Program-made: the position numbers and the translations under genes
Notes under the pieces: model-generated
The model's input: only the letters and a program-made list of their open reading frames with translations
Told to the model about the DNA's origin: nothing
The model's database searches: none
NCBI RefSeq assembly: GCF_001297015.1
Contig: NZ_LIGE01000041.1
Location: 62,001-126,000, forward strand
DNA length: 64,000 nt
Source of the DNA: Pseudomonas sp. RIT-PI-r
GTDB lineage: Bacteria > Pseudomonadota > Gammaproteobacteria > Pseudomonadales > Pseudomonadaceae
Direction of reading: 5' to 3'
Shown: positions 19,889 through 28,016 of the stretch, piece after piece
Numbering within the stretch: the first letter of the stretch is position 1
Layout of the letters: each line of letters begins with the position of its first letter

Positions 19889-21718
19889 TCAGGGCGCAGA
19901 GTTGGCCGCCTGCGTCTTGTCGAGTTTGACCTCAAAGCCGTATTGCACGGTGGCGAGGTCGGTTCGTTGATAGGTTTCCACGTGTGTCGGATGGCCGTAA
20001 AAGTAGTGCACGCCAAACAATGGCGGGCCGTCGGCCTTCGCGTCGTGGCTGACCGAAAGAATCTGCTTCAAATAGTTGCCGCTGTCGTCCTTGACGAAGA
20101 AGCGCCATTCGTTGGCTGGAAACAATTTCAGATCCACCACCAGTGTGTTGTTCTTGATCTCCAGGCCTTTGGGCAGGGACTTGGAGTCATACGTTTGTCT
20201 GGCCACCGTAGCGAGGAACAGCGGCATCGAGCCGACCGCGATTGCCGGAGTTTCCGGGAACAGATTCAAGTCGTAGGTAATCGTCGCTTGTAGCGGATCG
20301 ACCTGATAAGCCTCGGGCGGCAATTCGATCGGCTCATCGAGTTTGCCGTTGTGTTTTTCAGTAAAGAATGTCACCGGGCTTGCACCGGGGCTGAAGTCGT
20401 TGCCGAGCAACTCATCGTTGAACGTGCGGCGATGGGAAAACTCGATACGTGCAGCGCTCGGGTCTTCTACCGACTGATGAATACGAATACCGGCTTTCAG
20501 CTGTTCTTCCGTCAGGCTCGCGCCTTTGAGCCAGTTCGCGGCCTGATCGTCGTAGACCACCACCGGCAGATCCAGCGGCTGTATGGCTTTTTCGGTGGTG
20601 TGCTGGTTGAAGGCGCGGATCGGCAGATCCAGTGTCTTAAGGGTCACCGTAGCCGACGAGAAGTCGAGGACACTGACTTCCAGGGTCTCGATCGGGCCGT
20701 TGAAGTAGACCTTGTTGTAGCGTCGCGGATGTTGTTGTTCGAAGGTCTGCTGATCGTTGGTCAGCTGTGTTTCCAGCGCTTCGCTCCAGCTCTTCTGCTG
20801 TTGCAGGTGCGCCAGTTGTTTTTCGTAGAAGGCCACTTGCTCCGGGCTCTCGTTGATCGAGCCGGCGCGCACCAGGTATTGCCCGGTGTTGTCGCGGGCC
20901 TGCACGATCAGCGGATTGAGTGGAGTGCTGGCCACTTCCGCAGCCAGGGGCAGGCTGTTGCTGACCTCGACTTCGGCGTAATTCTTTTCAAGCTTGAGCA
21001 GTTTGACGCTGAGATTGTCGTTGGTGCGGGTCTGACCGAGATCCTTTTTCGTCAGGTCGAAACTGTACAGGCGCCGCGGTGCGATGACTTCGACTTGACC
21101 TTGCAGGCTGACCGGTTGCGGCTGGGTCTTCTTGTCGACATCCAGGCCCTCGATGAACGGGTATGTCACGGTCAGGTCATCGGGGTTGGTGACGTTGGAG
21201 CTGGACGGACTGAGCTGAATGCCGGGATCGGTTTCCGACCATTCCGGCTGCCAGGCAATCACGCGTTTGTTGCTCAGCGTCACTGATCGCCATTCCACGC
21301 CATGCGGGAACAGGAAGCCGCCGGGTGTATTGAGAATGAACGGAAATACCGGTTGCAAGTCGGTGAGGTAATCAGAGCTGGCATCCTTGTGCAGGACAAA
21401 CAGGCCGTTGATAAACGTGTCGACCAGCGCCTGCGGGGTAGGGTAGTGCTTGAGTACGCCAAGGGCGTCTTCGCCGTACTCGATACGCATCGCAATGCCG
21501 TCGAGTTTCTGTTGTGCACGTTCGAGCAACAGCAGCGAGCCACCGAGTTCGCTGACGGCGTCCTTGAGCTTTGGATCGCTGATGGTGTCGAGCGACTGTT
21601 CAAACTTTGCAGTCTTTTCTTCGAGATTCAGCGCGTGCTTCTCTTCACCCGGAGAGCAACCGCCGAGCAGCATGGCCAAGCAAATTCCGATAGTCGTTAA
21701 CGGCAATCGCACATCCAT
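19889..21718 (-). CDS. Large lipoprotein, hypothetical
   Basis: 609 residues. The start MDVRLPLTTIGICLAM is fixed by a lipoprotein signal ending LLGGCS (Cys about residue 21); 37 upstream codons are open but would bury the signal. A coiled-coil segment follows (about 30-70, LNLEEKTAKFEQSLD), then a long beta-rich region with no enzymatic motif. Conserved in pseudomonads, function unknown. It is divergent from the UPF0114 gene across 160 bases. Confidence 0.8.
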   Translation of the reverse strand: MDVRLPLTTIGICLAMLLGGCSPGEEKHALNLEEKTAKFEQSLDTISDPKLKDAVSELGGSLLLLERAQQKLDGIAMRIEYGEDALGVLKHYPTPQALVDTFINGLFVLHKDASSDYLTDLQPVFPFILNTPGGFLFPHGVEWRSVTLSNKRVIAWQPEWSETDPGIQLSPSSSNVTNPDDLTVTYPFIEGLDVDKKTQPQPVSLQGQVEVIAPRRLYSFDLTKKDLGQTRTNDNLSVKLLKLEKNYAEVEVSNSLPLAAEVASTPLNPLIVQARDNTGQYLVRAGSINESPEQVAFYEKQLAHLQQQKSWSEALETQLTNDQQTFEQQHPRRYNKVYFNGPIETLEVSVLDFSSATVTLKTLDLPIRAFNQHTTEKAIQPLDLPVVVYDDQAANWLKGASLTEEQLKAGIRIHQSVEDPSAARIEFSHRRTFNDELLGNDFSPGASPVTFFTEKHNGKLDEPIELPPEAYQVDPLQATITYDLNLFPETPAIAVGSMPLFLATVARQTYDSKSLPKGLEIKNNTLVVDLKLFPANEWRFFVKDDSGNYLKQILSVSHDAKADGPPLFGVHYFYGHPTHVETYQRTDLATVQYGFEVKLDKTQAANSAP

Positions 21719-21878
21719 TTCCACACGTCCTGTCCACTGTCGCTGGGCTGTCAATGGTTTGGACACTAGCAGAAAAAAAATGACACACACACGCAGGTGA
21801 CGGATTTGCGGGCGGTTTCTGGCTGTCATCGGTGGCTGGTATACTCGCCGCCATTTCCAGCCCCCTGTGTGAGAATCA

Positions 21879-22367
21879 ATGGAACGCTTTATCGAAAACG
21901 CAATGTACGCCTCGCGCTGGCTGCTGGCGCCGATCTATATCGGGCTGTCCCTCGGGCTGCTGGCGCTGGCACTGAAATTTTTCCAGGAAATCATTCATAT
22001 TCTGCCCAACGTATTCGCGATGGCCGAGTCGGAACTGATTCTGGTGCTGCTGTCGTTGATCGATATGGCGCTGGTCGGCGGCCTGCTGGTAATGGTGATG
22101 ATTTCCGGCTACGAGAACTTCGTCTCTGAACTGAACATCGATGAAGGCAAGGAAAAGCTCAGCTGGCTCGGCACCATGGACTCTTCGTCACTGAAGATGA
22201 AAGTAGCCGCCTCGATCGTGGCGATCTCCTCGATCCACTTGCTGCGCATCTTCATGGATGCCAAAAACGTCGATCCCGAGCATTTGATGTGGTACGTGAT
22301 CATCCACATGACCTTCGTCGTTTCGGCGTTCGCCATGGGTTACCTGGACAAGGTCACCAAGCACTGA
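21879..22367 (+). CDS. UPF0114 (TIGR00645) inner-membrane protein
   Basis: 162 residues with four predicted membrane segments: about 15-35, 53-77, 108-125 and 135-155. The start MERFIENAMYASRWLLAPIY and the internal SGYENFVSEL are hallmarks of UPF0114 (E. coli YqhA). No function is established. A strong terminator follows 22 bases after the stop. Confidence 0.92.
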   Translation: MERFIENAMYASRWLLAPIYIGLSLGLLALALKFFQEIIHILPNVFAMAESELILVLLSLIDMALVGGLLVMVMISGYENFVSELNIDEGKEKLSWLGTMDSSSLKMKVAASIVAISSIHLLRIFMDAKNVDPEHLMWYVIIHMTFVVSAFAMGYLDKVTKH

Positions 22368-22389
22368 TCAACCGTTGATCGTCGCAAAA

Positions 22390-22425
22390 ACACCGCCCGT
22401 CTGTTGTGAAACAGACGGGCGGTGT
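22390..22425 (+). terminator. Rho-independent terminator
   Basis: ACACCGCCCGTCTGT-TGTGAA-ACAGACGGGCGGTGT is a 15-base-pair stem downstream of the UPF0114 gene; the trailing T run is short (CGTTTGT). Confidence 0.8.
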
Positions 22426-22502
22426 CGTTTGTGGCTTGTGCTTTAACGCGCGCGGGCATATCCCTGTAGACGTCCTGACTCGTCACTGCACGAGGTGCGT
22501 TC

Positions 22503-22808
22503 ATGAACCTGCAAGAGCTGAATGTGTTTGCCATCGCCAGGAAGGTCGATGAGTTGAATCTGATTTCCATGGAAGGCGGGATCTATCTGCTCGAAGCGCG
22601 GATGCACGGGGCGGCGTATCCGTTGAGTGATCTCAAGGGCAATATGCTCACGCTGCGTTCGGTGGAGCATGCGCGGGATTTGCTGCATAACTTTCCGGTG
22701 CTGCCATTCAACCTCGTACACACCTCGGTACACGATGAAATGTGTGGCCTGGGCCCGAGCAGCGAGGAAAGCCTGAAAGTGCCGCTGGCCTGGCGTTCGG
22801 CCCTGTAG
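22503..22808 (+). CDS. Small conserved Pseudomonas protein (resembles DUF6482)
   Basis: 101 residues, soluble, no Cys cluster apart from MCGLGPSSEESLKVPLAWR at the C-terminus. MNLQELNVFAIARKVDEL and GGIYLLEARMHG look like a compact alpha-beta fold. I associate it with DUF6482, from memory and with moderate certainty. It lies between UPF0114 and fklB, and 122 bases separate it from fklB, so they may be separately transcribed. Confidence 0.75.
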   Translation: MNLQELNVFAIARKVDELNLISMEGGIYLLEARMHGAAYPLSDLKGNMLTLRSVEHARDLLHNFPVLPFNLVHTSVHDEMCGLGPSSEESLKVPLAWRSAL

Positions 22809-22930
22809 TCCTTGCGCTCCATCGCCTGGGCATCTGTGCTAGTCTGCTCGCCCTTTTGGTTCCGGGCGCGCCGGGACGCGCTGTGCACGCACGGCAAGTC
22901 TTGTGGCCGTCCGCACAGCGGAGCAGTGTC

Positions 22931-23548
22931 ATGTCCGAAGTAAATCTGTCCACCGACGAAACCCGCGTCAGCTACGGTATCGGCCGTCAGCTGGGTGATC
23001 AGCTGCGCGACAACCCGCCACCTGGCGTTAGCCTGGACGCGATCCTGGCTGGCCTGACCGACGCGTTCGCCGGTAAGGAAAGCCGTGTTGGCCAGGAAGA
23101 AATGTCCGCCAGCTTCAAGGTTATCCGCGAAATCATGCAAGCCGAAGCCGCTGCCAAAGCTGAAGCCGCTGCTGGCGAAGGCCTGGCCTTCCTGGCTGAA
23201 AACGCCAAGCGTGACGGCATCACCACCTTGGCTTCCGGCCTGCAATTCGAAGTGCTGACTCAGGGCGAAGGCGCCAAGCCGACCCGTGAAGATCAAGTAC
23301 GTACTCACTACCACGGCACCCTGATCGACGGCACTGTGTTCGACAGCTCCTACGAGCGTGGTCAGCCTGCAGAATTCCCGGTTGGCGGCGTGATCGCTGG
23401 CTGGACCGAAGCCCTGCAACTGATGAATGCCGGCAGCAAATGGCGCCTGTACGTGCCGAGCGAACTGGCTTACGGCGCTCAAGGCGTTGGCAGCATCCCG
23501 CCGCACAGCGTTCTGGTATTCGACGTCGAGCTGCTGGACGTTCTGTAA
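22931..23548 (+). CDS. fklB: FKBP-type peptidyl-prolyl cis-trans isomerase
   Basis: 205 residues: an N-terminal dimerisation domain (about 1-90, VSYGIGRQLGDQL, EEMSASFKVIREIM) followed by an FKBP domain (about 100-205) with THYHGTLIDGTVFDSSY, FPVGGVIAGWTEALQLM and the closing VFDVELLDVL. It catalyses prolyl isomerisation and acts as a chaperone. There is no signal peptide, so it is the cytoplasmic FklB type. The ATG at 22931 is chosen over an in-frame upstream extension because it starts the conserved domain. Confidence 0.93.
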   Translation: MSEVNLSTDETRVSYGIGRQLGDQLRDNPPPGVSLDAILAGLTDAFAGKESRVGQEEMSASFKVIREIMQAEAAAKAEAAAGEGLAFLAENAKRDGITTLASGLQFEVLTQGEGAKPTREDQVRTHYHGTLIDGTVFDSSYERGQPAEFPVGGVIAGWTEALQLMNAGSKWRLYVPSELAYGAQGVGSIPPHSVLVFDVELLDVL

Positions 23549-23577
23549 GACCGGGCCTGCCTTGATGGCGGGCTAAT

Positions 23578-23681
23578 GTAGGAGTGAGCCTGCTCCGGGC
23601 GGCGATCCGACGATGGCGGTGTAACAGACAACCAATGTGTTGGATGTTAATCAGTCTTCGCGAGCAGGCTCACTCCTACAG
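23578..23681. repeat. REPIN-like inverted repeat, type A, one arm decayed
   Basis: The left arm is TAGGAGTGAGCCTGCTC followed by divergent CGGGCGG; the right arm CGCGAGCAGGCTCACTCCTA is intact. It sits between the convergent fklB and the PA4570-like gene and may serve as a shared transcription end. Confidence 0.8.
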
Positions 23682-23694
23682 TTTTTACCGAGTT

Positions 23695-23952
23695 TCATAG
23701 TTCTATCTTGTGATGCAGTTCACTGGTCGGGCGCAAGGCCCGGGCATAGCAGAACAGGAACAGATTGCGCACCAGCTCCTTGAGCACCAATGGCTCGCTG
23801 GAATTCAGGCTGCTGACGTCCAGATCCCCTTGATCCTGCAGCTCATGCAGGGCTTCTTCTTCAAGCACCGCACAGACTTCACCGGTTTCCCGATGGAGGA
23901 TTCTGAGGTAAGGGTGTGGGCGATCCAGCCAGGCGTCGATCAGATAAGTCAT
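23695..23952 (-). CDS. Small conserved protein, probably iron-repressed
   Basis: 85 residues beginning MTYLIDAWLDRPHPYLRI, behind GGAGATGAGAACC. A longer start (MEMRTM) five codons upstream would place the ribosome site inside the gene. It is soluble with an acidic middle (EEEALHELQDQGDLD). It resembles PA4570 of P. aeruginosa, a small protein of unknown function that I recall as induced by iron starvation. A good Fur box lies 30-48 bases upstream of the start codon, consistent with that. Confidence 0.8.
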   Translation of the reverse strand: MTYLIDAWLDRPHPYLRILHRETGEVCAVLEEEALHELQDQGDLDVSSLNSSEPLVLKELVRNLFLFCYARALRPTSELHHKIEL

Positions 23953-23981
23953 GGTTCTCATCTCCATTGAATGTGTTTGAT

Positions 23982-24000
23982 GAGAATAATTCTTATTATC
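23982..24000 (-). promoter_or_regulatory. Fur box
   Basis: Read on the minus strand, GATAATAAGAATTATTCTC matches 15 of 19 positions of the Fur consensus GATAATGATAATCATTATC. It lies just upstream of the small gene at 23952, in the expected promoter position, in a locally AT-rich patch. Confidence 0.8.
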
Positions 24001-24158
24001 TAAATAGCAAGTGCCTATTGGCAGATACTGAATTTTTCCGGGTAAAGATTGCGTAAGGTCAAGACGGCTGGCGTTTGGCTATTGCGCGGTTTTATTGGGG
24101 CAGAGCGGAGAGGGTGAAGCACCATCCCACGGCTGGCGCGGGATGGATGACAACAGAT

Positions 24159-24500
24159 TCAGACCTTTCTGACGAACTCGGATTTGAGCTTCATCGGGCC
24201 GATGCCGTCGATCTTGCAGTCGATGTCGTGGTCGCCATCGCACAGGCGGATGTTCTTGACCTTGGTGCCGACCTTGACCACCAGCGAGGTGCCCTTGACC
24301 TTGAGGTCCTTGATCACGGTGATGGTGTCGCCGTCCTGCAGGACGTTGCCGACCGAATCTTTCTTCACGGCATCATCGGACGCCACTTCGGCTTCGCCAC
24401 TGGCGGACCACTCGTGGGCGCACTCCGGGCACACCAGTTGGCTACCGTCTTCGTAAGTGAATTCGGAATTGCATTTCGGGCAGGGTGGCAACGTGCTCAC
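24159..24500 (-). CDS. yjdM: Zinc-ribbon protein YjdM (PhnA family)
   Basis: 113 residues. The N-terminal zinc ribbon has CPKC at 8-11 and CPEC at 24-27; the C-terminal PhnA domain includes DGDTITVIKDLKVKG and the closing MKLKSEFVRKV. The family was once linked to phosphonate use but its function is unknown; no phn genes are near. The start MSTLPPCPKC sits behind an AGGAGCC-like site. Confidence 0.93.
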   Translation of the reverse strand: MSTLPPCPKCNSEFTYEDGSQLVCPECAHEWSASGEAEVASDDAVKKDSVGNVLQDGDTITVIKDLKVKGTSLVVKVGTKVKNIRLCDGDHDIDCKIDGIGPMKLKSEFVRKV

Positions 24501-24571
24501 TAAGGCTCCTTGGGATGTGGATCGCTAAAAGTCGCACATTGTATAGGGTTTTAGCTTTTCAGGCAGTCAAA

Positions 24572-24630
24572 AGCAAAAATCGCAGCCCCGACAACCCCTG
24601 TAGGAGATGCCGAAGGCTGCGATCTTTCGA
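24572..24630. repeat. REP-like inverted repeat, type C, degenerate
   Basis: AAAAATCGCAGCC and, inverted, GTAGGAGATGCCGAAGGCTG...CGATC. Similar to the intact pairs at 45250 and 60244 but with a damaged left arm. It lies downstream of ispB. Confidence 0.6.
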
Positions 24631-24646
24631 TCTTGCTATAGCGATA

Positions 24647-25615
24647 TCAGTGCGTACGGGCGACCGCAAACTCACTCAGTTCAACCAGCGCATCCCGATA
24701 TTCACTAGCCGGCAGTGCCTCAAGGCACTTGATCGCACGGGCCACGTAATCACGGGCCAGTTGCGCGGTGTACTCCAGCGAACCGGACGCTTCCACGGCA
24801 ATACGGATGCTCTCGAGATCTTCGATGCCGCCTTTCTGAATCGCCTGACGCACCAGTGCAGCCTGTTCGGCCGTACCTTCGCGCATGGTGTAGATCAACG
24901 GCAGGGTCGGCTTGCCTTCGGCCAGATCGTCGCCGACGTTCTTGCCCAGGGTTTCCGCATCGCCCTTGTAGTCGAGCAAGTCGTCGACCAGTTGGAACGC
25001 CACGCCCAGGTGATCGCCAAAGGTGCGCAGGGCTTCAGCCTGTTCCGGCGTTGCCTGGCACAGGGCTGCGGCGCTGTGGGTCGAAGCCTCGAAGAGCATC
25101 GCGGTCTTGCCGCGGATGACTTCCATGTAGGTTTCTTCGGTGGTGCTGGCGTCACGTACCTTGGACAGCTGCAACACTTCGCCTTCGGCGATGATACGCG
25201 TGGCCTGGGACAGAATCTTCATCACCGGCATCGAGCCCAGTTCGACCATCATTTCGAACGAGCGCGAGTACAGGAAGTCGCCGACCAGCACGCTTGGAGC
25301 ATTGCCCCACATGGCGTTGGCGGTCGAGCGGCCTCGGCGCATGCCGGACATGTCGACCACATCGTCATGCAGCAAGGTTGCGGTGTGCAGGAATTCGATG
25401 GTCGCGGCGAGCAGACGCAGATCGTCGCCTTCACGACCCAGAGCCTTGCCACACAGCAACACTAATAAAGGACGCAGGCGTTTGCCGCCGGCCGACGTGA
25501 TGTAATCGCCGATTTTCGATACCAGCGGCACTCGGGAAGTCAGCTGCTTCTTGATGATGCCGTCGACGGCGCTAAAATCGTCCGCCACCGCGCGGTAGAA
25601 AGCTTGGGGTTGCAT
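24647..25615 (-). CDS. ispB: Octaprenyl (polyprenyl) diphosphate synthase
   Basis: 322 residues. It elongates farnesyl diphosphate with isopentenyl diphosphate to make the ubiquinone side chain. The two Asp-rich motifs are LHDDVVD near residue 82 and LVDDLLD near 210; GGKRLRP near 44 is the diphosphate-binding signature. The start MQPQAFYRAV is the standard one. It is divergent from rplU, the usual gammaproteobacterial arrangement. In Pseudomonas the product is ubiquinone-9, so chain length may be nine units. Confidence 0.95.
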   Translation of the reverse strand: MQPQAFYRAVADDFSAVDGIIKKQLTSRVPLVSKIGDYITSAGGKRLRPLLVLLCGKALGREGDDLRLLAATIEFLHTATLLHDDVVDMSGMRRGRSTANAMWGNAPSVLVGDFLYSRSFEMMVELGSMPVMKILSQATRIIAEGEVLQLSKVRDASTTEETYMEVIRGKTAMLFEASTHSAAALCQATPEQAEALRTFGDHLGVAFQLVDDLLDYKGDAETLGKNVGDDLAEGKPTLPLIYTMREGTAEQAALVRQAIQKGGIEDLESIRIAVEASGSLEYTAQLARDYVARAIKCLEALPASEYRDALVELSEFAVARTH

Positions 25616-25694
25616 CAGCGAGAGTCGCTCCAGAAGGGTTGCGCGGCATGCTAGGACCCACATCCAGACCTGTCAAGGCGCGATGGACGGCTAC

Positions 25695-25723
25695 TTGCGT
25701 GACTGTCGTGGCTTGCGTACAAT
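25695..25723 (+). promoter_or_regulatory. Putative sigma-70 promoter of rplU-rpmA
   Basis: TTGCGT, 17-base spacer, TACAAT, ending 132 bases before the rplU start. It is the best hexamer pair in the ispB-rplU divergent region. Confidence 0.55.
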
Positions 25724-25855
25724 CGCGCACCCTGAACTTCCTGGGCAGCACCTGCCTTACGCAATTGCAAGCGGGCCTTCCAGCCCCATGCAGCCATGCC
25801 AGCCAATACCTCTTCTTATAAAGAGCTGGGTGAGCAGGATTATCGGAGAAATACC

Positions 25856-26170
25856 ATGTCTTATGCAGTAATCGTTACTGGCGGCAAGCAGTACAAAGTC
25901 GCCCCAGGTGAATACCTGAAGATCGAAAAACTGGAAATCGCTACCGGCGAATCCGTTACCTTTGATCGCGTTCTGTTGGTTGCCAATGGCGACGACGTGA
26001 ACATCGGCGCTCCAGTTGTTGCTGGCGCTACTGTTGTGGCTGAAGTGATCTCCCAAGGTCGTCACGATAAAGTCCGCATCATCAAGTTCCGTCGTCGTAA
26101 GCACCACATGAAGCGTATGGGCCACCGCCAGTGGTACACCGAGATCAAAATCACCGGTATTCAGGCTTAA
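25856..26170 (+). CDS. rplU: 50S ribosomal protein L21
   Basis: 104 residues, standard length. AVIVTGGKQYKV at the N-terminus and KFRRRKHHMKRMGHRQ near the C-terminus are L21 signatures; it binds 23S rRNA. GGAGAAATACC precedes ATG at 25856. It is followed by rpmA after 35 bases, forming the conserved rplU-rpmA operon. Confidence 0.98.
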   Translation: MSYAVIVTGGKQYKVAPGEYLKIEKLEIATGESVTFDRVLLVANGDDVNIGAPVVAGATVVAEVISQGRHDKVRIIKFRRRKHHMKRMGHRQWYTEIKITGIQA

Positions 26171-26205
26171 TTTCAGCCTAATTCCTCACTAGGAGAATTG
26201 AACTC

Positions 26206-26463
26206 ATGGCACACAAAAAAGCTGGTGGTAGTACCCGTAACGGTCGCGACTCAGAAGCCAAACGCCTTGGCGTCAAGATGTATGGCGGCCAGAAAATCAT
26301 TCCGGGCAACATCATCGTGCGTCAGCGCGGCACCCAATTCCACGCCGGTTACGGTGTTGGCATGGGTAAAGATCACACCCTCTTCGCTAAAATCGAAGGC
26401 GTGATCAAGTTTGAAGTAAAAGGCGCGTTCAACCGCCGTTACGTGAGCGTTGTCGCAGCTTAA
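26206..26463 (+). CDS. rpmA: 50S ribosomal protein L27
   Basis: 85 residues. The N-terminus MAHKKAGGSTRNGRDSE reaches the peptidyl transferase centre. Start fixed by AGGAG eight bases upstream. Second gene of the rplU-rpmA operon, closed by a terminator. Confidence 0.98.
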   Translation: MAHKKAGGSTRNGRDSEAKRLGVKMYGGQKIIPGNIIVRQRGTQFHAGYGVGMGKDHTLFAKIEGVIKFEVKGAFNRRYVSVVAA

Positions 26464-26477
26464 TTGCGCAATCGCTG

Positions 26478-26508
26478 GAAAAGCCCTGTCTCGCGACGGG
26501 GCTTTTTC
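26478..26508 (+). terminator. Rho-independent terminator of rplU-rpmA
   Basis: AAAAGCCCTGTC-TCGC-GACGGGGCTTTTT, 15 bases after the rpmA stop. Confidence 0.92.
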
Positions 26509-26655
26509 GTTTGTGGGGTGAGTCTCTTGCAAAACTGTTTGTATGGGCTGTCGGCGTACGATGTAGGTCGTGGATGGGGTCGCTGCGCTCATTTTTGCAA
26601 GAGTCTTATGTCTTGATTGTTTTTCGGCTCGTCCGTACGGCGAGAGGCGTTGGTT

Positions 26656-27879
26656 ATGAAGTTTGTTGATGAAGTATCGATTCGCGTAAAGGCTGGTGAT
26701 GGCGGCAATGGCGCCATGAGTTTCCGTCGGGAAAAATTCATCGAAAACGGTGGCCCGAACGGTGGTGATGGCGGTGACGGCGGTTCCATCTACATGATGG
26801 CTGACGAAAACCTCAACACCCTGGTCGACTACCGTTACACCCGGCACTTCGATGCCGAGCGTGGCTCCAACGGTGGCAGCACCGACTGCACTGGCAAGAA
26901 AGGTGAAGACCTGATCCTGCGTGTGCCGGTCGGCACCACGGTGATCGACTCCGCTACCCAGGAAGTCATCGGCGACCTGACCAAGGCTGGTCAGAAACTG
27001 ATGGTTGTACAGGGTGGCTGGCACGGTCTGGGTAACACCCGATTCAAATCCAGTACCAACCGTGCGCCGCGTCAGACCACTCCGGGTAAGCCGGGTGAGC
27101 AGCGCGATCTGAAACTGGAAATGAAAGTGCTGGCTGACGTCGGTCTGCTGGGCTTGCCGAACGCTGGTAAAAGTACCTTTATCCGTTCGGTATCGGCCGC
27201 CAAGCCGAAAGTCGCTGACTACCCGTTCACCACGCTGGTGCCGAACCTCGGTGTGGTCAGCGTCGATCGCTGGAAGAGCTTCGTCGTCGCGGATATCCCG
27301 GGTCTGATCGAAGGTGCTTCCGACGGTGCCGGCCTTGGCATTCGCTTCCTCAAGCACTTGGCGCGTACGCGTCTGCTGCTGCACCTCGTCGACATGGCGC
27401 CGCTGGATGATTCCAGTGCGCCGGATGCTGCCGAAGTGATCGTCAACGAGCTGATCAAGTTCAGCCCGTCCCTGGCGGAGCGCGATCGCTGGCTGGTGCT
27501 GAACAAGTGCGACCAGATCCTCGAAGAGGACCACGAAGAGCGCGTCAAGGAAATCGTTGATCGCCTGGAGTGGACGGGTCCGGTCTACGTGATCTCGGCC
27601 ATCGCCAAGATTGGTACCGAGCGTCTGTGCCACGACATCATGCGTTATATGGAGGATCGTGCCGATCGCCTGGCCGCAGATCCTGCGTACAAGGAAGAGC
27701 TGGCTGACCTCGATCAGCGCATCGAAGACGAAGCTCGCGCGCAGCTGCAGGCGCTGGATGACAAGCGTGCCCTGCGTCGCAGTGGCGTGAAGTCGGTCCA
27801 TGACATCGGTGACGATGACTGGGACGAAGAAGATGTGGATGACGAAGACGGTCCGGAAATCATTTACGTGCGTGACTGA
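26656..27879 (+). CDS. obgE: GTPase Obg/CgtA
   Basis: 407 residues. The glycine-rich Obg fold occupies 1-158 (GDGGNGAMSFRREK, GGPNGGDGGDGG), followed by the G domain with G1 GLPNAGKST, G3 DIPGLIEGA and G4 NKCD. The tail is strongly acidic (DDDWDEEDVDDEDG). It is a ribosome-associated GTPase needed for 50S assembly and stress control. GAGG precedes ATG at 26656; 13 upstream codons are open but not conserved. The position after rplU-rpmA is near universal. Confidence 0.97.
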   Translation: MKFVDEVSIRVKAGDGGNGAMSFRREKFIENGGPNGGDGGDGGSIYMMADENLNTLVDYRYTRHFDAERGSNGGSTDCTGKKGEDLILRVPVGTTVIDSATQEVIGDLTKAGQKLMVVQGGWHGLGNTRFKSSTNRAPRQTTPGKPGEQRDLKLEMKVLADVGLLGLPNAGKSTFIRSVSAAKPKVADYPFTTLVPNLGVVSVDRWKSFVVADIPGLIEGASDGAGLGIRFLKHLARTRLLLHLVDMAPLDDSSAPDAAEVIVNELIKFSPSLAERDRWLVLNKCDQILEEDHEERVKEIVDRLEWTGPVYVISAIAKIGTERLCHDIMRYMEDRADRLAADPAYKEELADLDQRIEDEARAQLQALDDKRALRRSGVKSVHDIGDDDWDEEDVDDEDGPEIIYVRD

Positions 27880-27897
27880 TCTGTTGCGATAAACTTG

Positions 27898-27925
27898 AAC
27901 GCCGCTCAATCGAGCGGCGTTTTAG
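27898..27925 (+). terminator. Rho-independent terminator of obgE
   Basis: AACGCCGCTC-AATC-GAGCGGCGTTTTA, 18 bases after the stop. Confidence 0.88.
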
Positions 27926-28016
27926 TATCTGGAAATCGATCGTTGGTCGGCAATAGTCAAGAATAACGTCACGGGCGGCGCTGGGTCGCGCAGCCCTCAA
28001 GCTAAGGTTGAAGATG

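Noticed and set aside
19845..19890. REP-like sequence (CAGGAGCTGCAGTAGGCTGC)
   Set aside because: Resembles a decayed type C arm but too degenerate to call; no partner arm found.
24122..24147. Hairpin (CATCCC...GGGATG) past yjdM as a terminator
   Set aside because: Stem is short and there is no T run on the minus-strand side.
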